64,000 nucleotides of DNA. It comes from Haliclona indistincta. Its lineage: Eukaryota; Porifera; Demospongiae; Haplosclerida; Chalinidae. This document shows, piece after piece, positions 12,613-21,282 of the stretch (its first letter is position 1; every line of letters starts with the position of its first letter). The notes under the pieces were generated by a model. That model saw only the letters and a list, made by a program, of their open reading frames with translations, was not told the origin of the DNA and made no database searches. A program made the translations under genes and the position numbers. Where the stretch lies: contig OZ024790.1 of assembly GCA_964017065.1 (NCBI GenBank), forward strand, positions 12,646,703 through 12,710,702, given 5' to 3'.

Positions 12613-14988
12613 TTGTTACTAACCATGTTTGTCTTGTTTCTCATCTCTCTCATCAATATTGGTCTCATGCTGCTGTGAACACCACAACACATCAACCACT
12701 GTCACCAACCACACACACCTGCTTCACCTGATCCTGCACCTGGCGTCTGAGCACTCTAACCTCCTCCTCCACCTCACTGATCCTCCTCTGATAAGACTGC
12801 TCACTCTCCTGTAGCTAATGAAGGAAACAGCTCACTCACTACACACTCTACTATATTGACTGTATCTAGATCTGACCAATGGTCACACTAACCTGTTGCT
12901 GTAGCTGTCTGCTCACTATCATCAGCTCCTCCATCATTGTGTTAGCACGATCTCCTAGTACTCCCTTTATCCTGGCCTCTCTCAGTCTCTTCTGGTACTC
13001 TGTGTTGTTGCTCAGTGTCTCTCTCTCCATCACTCTCTCCACACACCACTGCCCACTAGTGTCCTGGACTGTATGGAGGAGATGAGCTGTTATGTGCAGT
13101 CCACCACTGTCAGTGTGTGCATCAGCTGCTGTAGCTACTGCTGATTACTGCATGGACACACACTGTGCTCACTTAGCTCTATAACGCTAGTGTCAGCCTT
13201 GTAGCGCAATCCTCCAAACACTAGTATCCAGACACAGTGGGCTCCTAGATGAAACACTGACACTGAGTGATGCCATCGTCGTGTCACTGAATCAGGTAGT
13301 GATGGTAGCTATAGAACACAATAAAACAACACATTATATGAACCATACAATACTACATGACATGTACAGTATCTCATTATAATAGAATCAAATTATAAAG
13401 TTCTCAAGTCAAGTGGAACTATTCCTCACACACATCAAACCACAACCAAGTTAATTAGTTATAACTAAGTTAATAACTAAGTTTAGTAATAATAACAAGA
13501 AAGCAGTTAATTAGTCTATTGTACAGTTCATCATTCTGTGAAATGTCATGAACATCTTGTTAGTAGACAATGTGTGAGCACATTCACAATGTGCAGGTTG
13601 TAACTAAATTCATGTGAAATACCTTGATCCATTGGTTAGGATCATATATCCACATATCACTCAGTGTACCACCACCATATCCTCCAATCATCACAAACAC
13701 AGGACCAGTAATGTGTGATGCAGCATGGGCACGTCTCCCCACAGGCCATTGGACAGACTGACTAACTGGTTTCTTGATCTTGCTCCAGTTCTGAGAAGAC
13801 AAAGATATCATAGACTCCTAGAAATATCACAGGCTATAGACTAATGCAATATGCTTGCTACACTGATGTTGTGCAAGATTGGAGCAATGAATACTCAAAT
13901 GATGATATGTATGAAGAATGTATTATAATGATTGTGTGTATCAGTGATTATGAGATCAATATGATGTGATCAGATCACACAAGAGTGAATCAGTGCTATA
14001 CTATTCATACAGTGTCTACAGCACTCACCACAGAATGTCTCTCCAGATCTACAATATACAAATCATCAGAGTAGAGGCTTGATGGAGTGGTACCACCAAA
14101 CATAGCAGCCCTCTTCCCTTCCACTGTTGTTAGTGTGAAATCATAACAAGGAGGAGGAGATTGTCCTGTGACTACTGGTGAGCTCCACCCATCATCTGGA
14201 GGACAATAACAACTCATGAGTTATAACACATAAACAGTAACTTTGAGACAACATGTATTATCATCTCTCTCATTATGAGAGATGGGTCTATGAACGAGGC
14301 TACTCACTATACTATAAGAGGACTATACTGAGACAACACAGTATCACTCACTTGTGGACAGAGAGAAAATGTGTTGTTCATTGGTACATACACCACTAGC
14401 ATACTTTGGTTTTTGATACTGTGCTCCATGTTGTGGTGATGATGGGACAGCATGACCAAACCCTCCCATCACGTACAAGAGGTCCTCCTCTCCATCAGTG
14501 AAGTGCACCATTCCACACCATTCCTTCTGCATTGGTGCCCCATCTTCTGTTGTTGAGGGAGCCAACATCCTCCATTGCAGGGTGGAGGTGCTCAGTGTGT
14601 GAACACTGTTGTGGTAGCAGCCACTGTGACCACAGTAACCACCGAAATAGTGCAGCTCATTCCTGACAGCAACACAGGAATAGCCCCACACTCCCAGTGG
14701 AGGTGTTCCACGTGTGGTGCGCTTCTCCCAGCAACCAGTGTTCACGTCGAAATTCTCCACACTGGAGAAAAACTGATGCTTCTCAGCGCTATCGTGGGCC
14801 TGCGGCATTCCATCCTGGCATCCGCCCCACAGGTAAAGATGATCGTCAACAACAGCTGTGCTGTGATCACTGCGATTAGCGGCCGGTTCCCTCCATCCAT
14901 CCACTGTGAGGAGTAACAATCAGTCACTGTTTGAACACCTGACACAACTCATGAACTCACCTCCTCGCTGCTGCTGAGGAGCGGACAT
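9141..14988 (-). CDS. Kelch / coiled-coil / ZU5 / UPA / Death adaptor, copy A
   Basis: This is a multi-exon gene. ATG at 14988 opens a 28-bp exon. The next exons (about 14355-14903, 14033-14196, 13622-13795, 13185-13315) encode a kelch propeller with six strand motifs such as LYLWGG, LHYFGG, LYVMGG, AAMFGG, FVMIGG and ILVFGG. Several short exons (about 13080 to 11180) encode heptad-rich coiled coil. A full ZU5 domain is at 10428-10979, a UPA domain at about 9915-10080 and 9722-9893, and a Death domain at 9141-9445 ending at TAA. ZU5-UPA-Death is the supramodule of UNC5, PIDD and ankyrins, so a cytosolic adaptor role is inferred; kelch would recruit a partner. Splice sites were read by eye, so internal boundaries are approximate. 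Copy B is at 21283-26252. Confidence 0.8.
10100..10340. repeat. Interspersed repeat in the intron between the ZU5 and UPA exons
   Basis: The intron at about 10081-10427 is some 300 bp longer than the matching intron of copy B near 22150-22190. The extra sequence holds repeated tracts of AATAGAAGCC and GAGGCC type, a GGTTCGAATCC box resembling the internal B box of tRNA-derived repeats, and an end reading CTTTTATTCGAGGAAATACGG. It is therefore an insertion specific to copy A. No terminal repeats or target duplication were defined, so the class is uncertain. Confidence 0.45.
11698..12375. repeat. Long polypurine (GA/GGGA)n tract in an intron
   Basis: About 680 bp are almost pure purine on the plus strand, built from GAGA, GGGA and GGAA units. 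The tract lies in a coiled-coil-region intron of the copy A adaptor gene. The same intron in copy B (near 23590-23620) carries only about 25 bp of GA. On the transcribed strand it would be a long pyrimidine tract. Reading frames across it are low-complexity artefacts. Confidence 0.9.
12560..12611. repeat. (GT)n microsatellite
   Basis: A GT dinucleotide tract lies in an intron of the copy A adaptor gene. The counterpart in copy B at 23864-23934 is longer, as expected for slippage after duplication. Confidence 0.9.
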
Positions 14989-15093
14989 GATGGAGGAGGA
15001 AGAGCTAGAGTGCCCTGTTAGTTGCGTGGGAGTGACTAAACTTAGCCACACCTTTCCTTTGATGCGCTTCTAATAGAATAAGCTTACCCCCAG
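14989..15093. promoter_or_regulatory. Compact bidirectional promoter, copy A
   Basis: The minus-strand adaptor start (14988) and the plus-strand LEM-fragment start (15094) are head to head with 105 bp between them. Copy B has the same arrangement with 101 bp and similar sequence. The spacing implies a shared promoter. No TATA box or other motif is claimed. Confidence 0.5.
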
Positions 15094-15516
15094 CATGGCG
15101 GACACGTTGGAAGAGCTCAGTGATGCTGGACTACGGGATGATGACTCCCTCTACCCGCAGTCTACACATTAGGAAGCTGAGACGACAGATGAGTGCAGGG
15201 CCGCGTCAAGACGACACTGCCCGCACGACTAGCTAGTCCAGACGTAGCTGCAGCTCAGCTAGCTCGACCAAAGGATGGTACAGGTGTACTAATGGACGGC
15301 ACTACCAGTTCTCCCTACTATGGCTCTAAAGCAGAGGCGCTGGTAGCTGTAAAGAGTCTTCCACCAGAAGTACGGTTCACCATAGTGGAGTCTGCACCAG
15401 CTGCCAGCCTGACACAGGATGAGGTAGAGCTGACTGGGTTTACCTTGCAAACACACGAGGAACAGTCTGAAATCACGACTGATGCAGCAACGATATCGGG
15501 AAAAGCTAACAGGTAA
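15094..15516 (+). pseudogene. LEM-domain (ANKLE2-like) fragment, copy A
   Basis: The start reads MADTLEELSDAGL, the opening of a LEM domain (the fold that binds BAF at the nuclear envelope). A net 29-bp deletion relative to copy B then shifts the frame into a stop (near 15172). Further indels occur near 15210-15250. Downstream, an open frame encodes SSPYYGSKAEALVAVK and RFTIVES, resembling the small region after the LEM domain of ANKLE2. The frame stops at the presumed donor near 15516. There are no ankyrin repeats, so only an N-terminal gene fragment is present. It lies directly upstream of the endoplasmin pseudogene. Confidence 0.6.
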
Positions 15517-15595
15517 CAGATAGGTTAGCACTTGATCAATCACTCACTCACTAACCCACTCTATCATTCATTCATCTCTCTCTGTTTGTTCTCAG

Positions 15596-16336
15596 ATGGT
15601 GAAACGTGATCTTGGTACAATCACTAAATTCAGTAAAAGTGATTTCATAGAAAACTGCGAACTTCGTCTCAATCGGTGGCAAGCGATCTGATAGGTCAAT
15701 TTGATGTCAGCTTCTACTCGTGATTCCTTGGTAAGAAAAACTAAAAATAATCTTCACTATGATTATTGTTTTGTTTCCTCTCTCTCTTTCCAATCTTGTC
15801 AGCCTCTTTTCGTCTCTTTATCTAACTAACATTAATATTATCATCATGATCTCGTCTCTTTGTGTCTAGTTGCTGATCGTGTACATCTAAACACAATGAT
15901 GATGAACACCATATTTGGGAGTCAGACTCTGCTTCATTTTCGATCGTGAAGGATCCTCGCGCCAACACACTCAAGCGTGGAACCACCATCTCTATTCTCT
16001 TTATGGAGGAGGCATAAGAGCTCTTGCAGGAGGAGGACTACCTCTAGGATAGTAAGGTGGGTGGAGCAGTAGGTGTGGTTATTATGCAAAGAAGCAATGT
16101 CCTAAATATGCATTTTTAAAATGTACACTTATAAACTTTACCAGCTTTAGTATAGTGATGATGTCATTGTATTATAGACTGAGACAAGAACCAGTCGATG
16201 AGGAAGAAGCTAAGGAAGACAAACCAGAGGAAACGAAGGAGGACAAGGATAGTGATGATGATGACGCTACTGTAGAGGACAAACACTAGACAAAGAAGGT
16301 GTGGCTAGTTATTAATAGTTAGTACTGGTTAACTCA

Positions 16337-16382
<46 letters not shown>

Positions 16383-17183
16383 CTCTCTCTCTCGATCTCT
16401 CTCTCTCCCTCCCTCCCTCCCTTCCTCCCTCCCCCCTCTCTCTCTCCCTCCCTCCCTTCCCCCTCCCTCCCTCTCTCCCTCCCTCCCTCTCTCTCTCACG
16501 CTCAGGAGTTCAGCACTAATCTGAAGCTTGGTGTAGTTGAGGATTTCACTAACAAGAGTCGTAATGCTAAGCTGCTTCGATTCCAGTCTTCTAATGATCC
16601 AGAATCACTCACATCACTGGACGACTACATTGAGAGAATGAAGGAAAAACAAGAACACATCTACTTCATGTCTGCTACCAGCAGGAAAGAGGTAGGTGTG
16701 GTCATGACGTGATCGTTGTGCTATTTATAGATTTTATTCATATTAGGCTGAGGCGTCACCTTTTGTTGAGAATCCATTGCGCAAAGGTTATGAAGTGCTG
16801 TATTTAACGGACGCATTTGATGAATACTGCTTGCAAGCTTTACCGGAATACGAGGGAAAGAAATTTCAGAATGTAGCAAAGGAAGGATTAGAGTATTCAG
16901 ACGAGGGAGAGAAGGACAAGAAGAACTTAGAGAGCATGCAAGAGAGCTTTAAACCACTGACAAAATGGCTGGAGGAGACTGCCCTCAAGGGAATGGTATG
17001 AACAATAGGATACTGAAGGAGAGTGTGTTCATTCTCTCACAGATTCAGAAAGCAACTGTGTCTAATAGATTGAGTACCTCACCTTGTGTGCTGGTAGCTA
17101 GCCAGTATGGATGGTCTGGTAACATGGAGCGAATCATGAAGGCACAGGCTTACCAACAAGCAAAGGATATTGACTCAGAGTGA
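15596..17183 (+). pseudogene. HSP90B1: Endoplasmin (GRP94) pseudogene with introns, copy A
   Basis: Exon-like blocks match the ER-resident HSP90 in order. They are the late N-domain (LGTI, then DLIGQF, then IWESDS and [13 protein letters not shown] text at 15596-16050), the acidic linker (16180-16290), and the middle/C-domain blocks ([15 protein letters not shown] at 16505, VLYLTDAFDEYCLQ at 16795, [20 protein letters not shown] at 17090). A TGA falls inside the FYS-FL motif near 15722, a 1-bp deletion lies near 15895, and the early N-domain and part of the middle domain are absent. Introns are retained, so it arose by genomic duplication rather than retroposition. Copy B shares the TGA and the deletion, so decay preceded the segmental duplication. 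Confidence 0.85.
16338..16497. repeat. (CT)n / CCCT pyrimidine tract
   Basis: A low-complexity pyrimidine run lies in an intron of the endoplasmin pseudogene. The counterpart in copy B is at 27726-27777 and is a simpler CT run. Confidence 0.9.
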
Positions 17184-17419
17184 GATAGAGATGAAGGAAC
17201 CAAGAGACAAGGCGGAGATATACACATTCCAAGCTGAAGTGAACCGTATGACGAAGTCACTCTAGATGAGGTAGTGGTAGGTGTGGTTACCACACCCACT
17301 GAATGTGTCTTTCTCTTGTGTAGATTTTCTTGCGTGAGATTCAGATACTCTGGACAAGATTCAACATTTCAACCCTGTCACTAACAAGCACCACTGATGA
17401 GCTTTCTGTGAAGATAAAG

Positions 17420-17424
<5 letters not shown>

Positions 17425-17478
<54 letters not shown>

Positions 17479-17495
17479 TGCGTTCGTGCGTGCGT

Positions 17496-17544
<49 letters not shown>
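17425..17544. repeat. (GT)n microsatellite with GC-containing interruption
   Basis: GT repeats in an intron of the rearranged endoplasmin fragment, directly abutting the SINE on its right. Long VCVC and THTH reading frames here are artefacts. Confidence 0.9.
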
Positions 17545-17546
<2 letters not shown>

Positions 17547-17551
17547 GTGCC

Positions 17552-17905
17552 CTGGTGGTTCAACTGGTAGACTCTTGGGTTTATAACCCAGAGGACACTA
17601 GTTCGAATCTCAGGAAATAAATACATCATAAGTACTCCAGCCCACCCATGCATCTGTAAAACGGGTACCTGGCCTTGTACTGGGGAGCAAAGCACACTGG
17701 CTGTGTCTCATTGTCCGCTAATGGTAGTTGTGGGACATAGGGTGCCCACACCGGCAGTGGGAGGCATAGTTGGTACCTCCTGCGAGCTCCTTGCCCGGGC
17801 TCCGGGAGTGCTCATAGCACCGGCACATCGTACCTGCTTAGTGCACAGGTGCCCTGGCTTGTCCAGGAACGCGTGACCTGTAATAGGCACAGAGAGACTT
17901 TGCTT
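17552..17905 (+). mobile_element. tRNA-derived SINE
   Basis: The left end resembles a tRNA with an A-box-like segment (GGTTCAACTGGTAGA), an anticodon-like stem-loop around TTTATAA, and a B box (GTTCGAATC). A tRNA-unrelated body follows with GGGTACCTGG near 17663. The tandem paralogous intron at 18488-18600 has the same GT tract and right flank without this sequence, giving an empty-site comparison. The insertion is therefore younger than the tandem duplication. The tail and target duplication are blurred by the GT tract. Confidence 0.65.
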
Positions 17906-18345
17906 TTTGTGTGCGTGCGTGAAAGTGAAGTAATCGTTCACACACATACCTTATTCTCCTTATGTTGACTTCTTCCTTACTCCGTTTCTCTCTCTCTCTC
18001 TCTCTCTCTCAAAAGGTATATAACTCAGTAGACACAATCCTTGCCATCCTCTTGTCAAGGAGTTACAGCGTCGTGTTGAGAAGGATGAGAGCGATGAGAC
18101 AACTGTTGATCTTGCTCGAGTGATGTTTGACACAGCCATATTAAGATCAGGCTACACTCTGCCGGACTCAAGCTCTTTCGCTGGTCGTATTGAGAGAATG
18201 CTTCAACTGAGTGTAGGCATGGATTGTGACGCTCCTGTAAGCTCCTCCCACTGTCACTAACCACACCTTACCACTAATAACAGGTCGAGCTAAGAGGTGT
18301 TCACTCAAGAAGACGATTAAGATGTGCTTGCAAGATGTGGTTGTG

Positions 18346-18499
18346 GTAGGTGTGGTCACCACACCCACTGAATGTGTCTTTCTCTTGCGTAGATTTTCTT
18401 GCGTGAGATTCAGATACTCTGGACAAGATTCAACATTTCCCTCTGTCACTAACAAGCACCACTGATGAGCTTTCTGTGAAGATAAAGGTCCATGTGTGT

Positions 18500-18560
<61 letters not shown>

Positions 18561-18632
18561 TGAAAGCAAAGTAATCGTTCACACACACCTCAGTAGTCTC
18601 CTTATGTTGACTTCCTCCTCACTCCTTACTCC

Positions 18633-18719
<87 letters not shown>

Positions 18720-18790
18720 GGTATTTGACTCAGAAGACACAATCCTCGCCGTCCTCTTGTCAAGGAGTTACAGACATGTGTGGGCGTGAC
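18346..18790 (+). pseudogene. HSP90B1: Endoplasmin exon fragments, tandem unit 2
   Basis: This is a second copy of the N-terminal exon (18393-18487, with IFLREI, a 1-2 base frame change, then [11 protein letters not shown]). Then come (GT)n at 18492-18557, (CT)n at 18637-18716, and a truncated start of the C-domain exon (18720-18775). It repeats the arrangement of tandem unit 1 without the SINE. No coding capacity survives. Confidence 0.7.
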
Positions 18791-19033
18791 GAGACTACAC
18801 CCCCTCTCACAATCTGAAACCATATTCAATATGCCCTTTTAGAAATAGTGGTCACTACCTGTACGAGGTGAAATCATGATTCTATCATAGCCTGTTAGTG
18901 TATCAGTGGTTCAATATGTGACCAGTGCCAAGGCTGACTATAGCATGTTTGCACTGAGCCGCTGAGAAGAAGGAAATGTGAGCATTCAGTGTGTGGTGGG
19001 TGTGGTTGATATACTCTACTTGTTTTGTTGCAG

Positions 19034-19962
19034 ATTTCTGTACCAACTGAACTGGTTGTTGAGTTAGCCGACAATTATCTAGAGGGCGGGGCTACCGCTA
19101 ATCTAGCTGCACTGAGAGCTCGTGATGTGCTCAGACTAGAGGCAGGGCTGTGCCTGTTGATCTATCGGAGAAGACCACACCCATTGAAGCAGGGCTAGCA
19201 TGGTGCATTAGTGAGTGTGAGTGTTAACCCTTTAACCCCTAATGACGCCATTTGGCGTCATACATACTTCAGACAGCATAACTTTATGAAAAAGTGCTAA
19301 AATATCCCAAAATTAAGCCAAATTGAAGAATACAAATAACCGCAAAATATTGACCGGTTTTCGGCGCGCCCCCTGCACTAAACGTATTGGCTTCGGCATT
19401 TCTATGGCTTCAGTGCAAATTTCACAACATTTTAGGGAAAACAAAATGGCTGCCAAGAAAATTTGGACATTTTAGGGCTTCGGGTGCTCGGAAAACACAT
19501 TTTTGCGCATTCTCTATGATCTGGGCTACATTTTACACTGACCAAAACCACTGCTATTTACATGTACTTTTCAGTAGCCAGCCCCAAAGTACTAACTTTG
19601 AGCAAAATTTGACGAGGTCGCTGCACTTTATCGGCTTCACTTTCGAAGTGGGAGGGGCATATCGACCGACTTGAGTGTGGGCAATTGCGGCTACTCACTG
19701 GCGTAAAAGGACGCAAATTTGAGACCAGTAGCACAAAAGACACACGAGATATTCACGGTAGAAGTGGTCAGCATTTACGAGGTTAAAATTTCAGCAAGAT
19801 AATTTAGTAATTAAAGGGTTAATGGATCTCAGTATGCTTGTTGTGTGTTAGGTAAGAGAAGAAGAGCTGAAGGAGGATTCCTAACCATCTTGAACCAACT
19901 CTAGAAGAAGCCAGCTATGAGAAGAGTTAGTATTCAATCACTATCTGGTCCTCCTGCAAGAA
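19034..19962 (+). pseudogene. AMT: Glycine-cleavage T-protein (aminomethyltransferase) fragment
   Basis: Two exon-like blocks match the mitochondrial T-protein that transfers the aminomethyl carbon to tetrahydrofolate. Block one (19034-19210) reads ISVPTELVVELADNYL, ARDVLRLEAGLCL and, after a small frame-shifting deletion, LSEKTTPIEAGLAWC. Block two (19852-19962) reads KRRRAEGGFL, an in-frame stop, then KKPAMRRV and SGPPAR. Only the C-terminal third is present, it is broken in at least two places, and it sits between endoplasmin fragments. The intron holds a MITE. This assignment rests on motif recall, not a search. Confidence 0.7.
19224..19822. mobile_element. MITE with TTAACCCTTTAA termini
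   Basis: The ends TTAACCCTTTAA (19224-19235) and TTAAAGGGTTAA (19811-19822) form a perfect 12-bp inverted repeat around about 575 bp without a gene. Just inside the left end is a small palindrome (GACGCCATTTGGCGTC). It lies in the intron of the AMT fragment. Confidence 0.7.
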
Positions 19963-20125
19963 GTGAGTGAATGAGAATATATCACAGAAATATTTAGCTG
20001 TACCTCTACATGCAGCTACACGAGACCAGATCATTGAGTAATGCTCTAACTGTTGTCTCCCTCCCCCTTGATCCCTCCCACTCCTTCCATCTCCCTCTCT
20101 CTCTTTTTCTTTCTCTTTCTCTCAG

Positions 20126-21075
20126 ATGGTATTTGACTCAGAAGAAGACACTATAGATCAATCCTTGCCATCCTCTTGTCAAGGAGTTACAGCGTCGTGT
20201 TGAGAAGGATGAGAGCGATGAGACAACTGTTGATCTTGCTCGAGTGATGTTTGGCACAGCCATATTAAGATCAGGCTACACTCTGCCGGACTCAAGCTCT
20301 TTCACTGATGGTCGTATTGAGAGAATACTTCGACTGAGTGTAGGCGTGGATTCTGATGCACCTGTAAGCTCCTCCTACTATCACTAACCTCACCTTCCCA
20401 CTATCACAGGTTGAGGAGGAGGTGTTCACTCAAGAAGACGATGAAGAGGAGGAGGAAGTAGAGGCAGAGCCAAAGGTTGAGGCATGGCTTCAAATTACCA
20501 CTCGCCCGCACGCCTGAGGTGAGTAAAGTATAGCTCAGGCTAGTGAAATACACACGTTTGGTGCCCAGCTGGCCAGTGAAACCATGGAAACTAGACTCAC
20601 TGGGCAGTGAGGTTGCTGATGTAATGCATGTTTAGGTAGTGCATGCACAATACAAACCCACAGTATGTGTTGTACAAATTGGTGGTTGGCTAAGTTTACA
20701 CAGCATTGGGATTGTAGAAAATGTTCTGGGGTAGTTAGAATTTTACTTATTAGCCCTACAGGCTAGTAGTGAAAAAAGTTAATTTGAGGCCTGCCCTGGG
20801 TTGAGGAGACCACACCTCCTCCTGAATCAGTCAAGGCAGAGCCTACAGTGAGTCTTATCATGTAGCACTAAAGTGATCGTTTCTTTGTGAATGATTGCTG
20901 CCTTCTTCCAAGCAAGGTTATGATTAAACTAGCATGAACTGTCAAACAGTATACTGCCTGTACGTAAGAGATTACTAGAATATACAGCAGGTTTACTGAG
21001 ATATACAATGTTTTACTGAGTTTTCCTGATCTTTTCCCTCAGTCTAAGGAGCCAGCTACCAAAGATGAGCTGTAG
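20126..21075 (+). pseudogene. HSP90B1: Endoplasmin C-terminal exons ending in KDEL
   Basis: A further C-domain exon (20126-20363) reads VEKDESDETTVDLARVM and RSGYTLPDSSSF but carries frame changes at its start. An acidic-tail exon (20410-20518) has a run of Glu/Asp and then a stop. A short block near 20803-20848 reads VEETTPPPESVKAEP. The last exon (21043-21075, after CCCTCAG) encodes SKEPATKDEL then TAG. The intact KDEL ER-retrieval signal confirms the endoplasmin identity. This is probably the original 3' end of the gene, displaced from copy A by duplicated and foreign fragments. Confidence 0.8.
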
Positions 21076-21282
21076 AGCACACACACCAGTCGAGTGAAGG
21101 AGAAGAGACTTTAGAAGATTCTGTATTTAATTAATTTTTAGTACAAGCAATTTTTGTACATGTCATCACTAATAATACTAATAATACATGACCTCTATGT
21201 CATGAATACAACTACATGATTAGTATCTGTATACACACAAGGACTAGCAGTAACTGGTGCATGTGAATGAGTGATAGCTACT

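Larger units (their letters stand above)
17186..18345 (+). pseudogene. HSP90B1: Out-of-order endoplasmin exons, tandem unit 1
   Basis: Directly after the C-domain block, the sequence switches to N-terminal endoplasmin text. At 17190-17270 FQAEVNRM is readable. At 17324-17419, between an AG acceptor and a GT donor, IFLREI and [11 protein letters not shown] are readable. The next block (about 18015-18236) is a C-domain exon with VEKDES, RSGYTLPDSSSF and GRIERML, followed by a degraded acidic-tail exon near 18283-18340. The order C-domain, N-domain, C-domain shows recombination between tandem copies with loss of the middle. A SINE and microsatellites fill the intron. Confidence 0.75.

Noticed and set aside
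14575..14916. 113-residue plus-strand frame opposite the kelch exon, also present at 25836-26180
   Set aside because: It is the antisense shadow of a strongly coding kelch exon that was duplicated.
15715..15730. TGA in the endoplasmin fragment as a selenocysteine or read-through codon
   Set aside because: A nearby frameshift, other stops and missing exons show ordinary decay, and family members have Ala at that position.
17552..17625. Possible functional tRNA with a TAT anticodon
   Set aside because: The acceptor stem does not pair and the sequence continues into a SINE body; it is a tRNA-derived repeat.
17330..17695. Reading frames rich in VCVC or THTH in GT tracts, and SLSL or ERER in CT/GA tracts
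   Set aside because: They are translations of dinucleotide repeats with no homology and lie in introns or pseudogenes.
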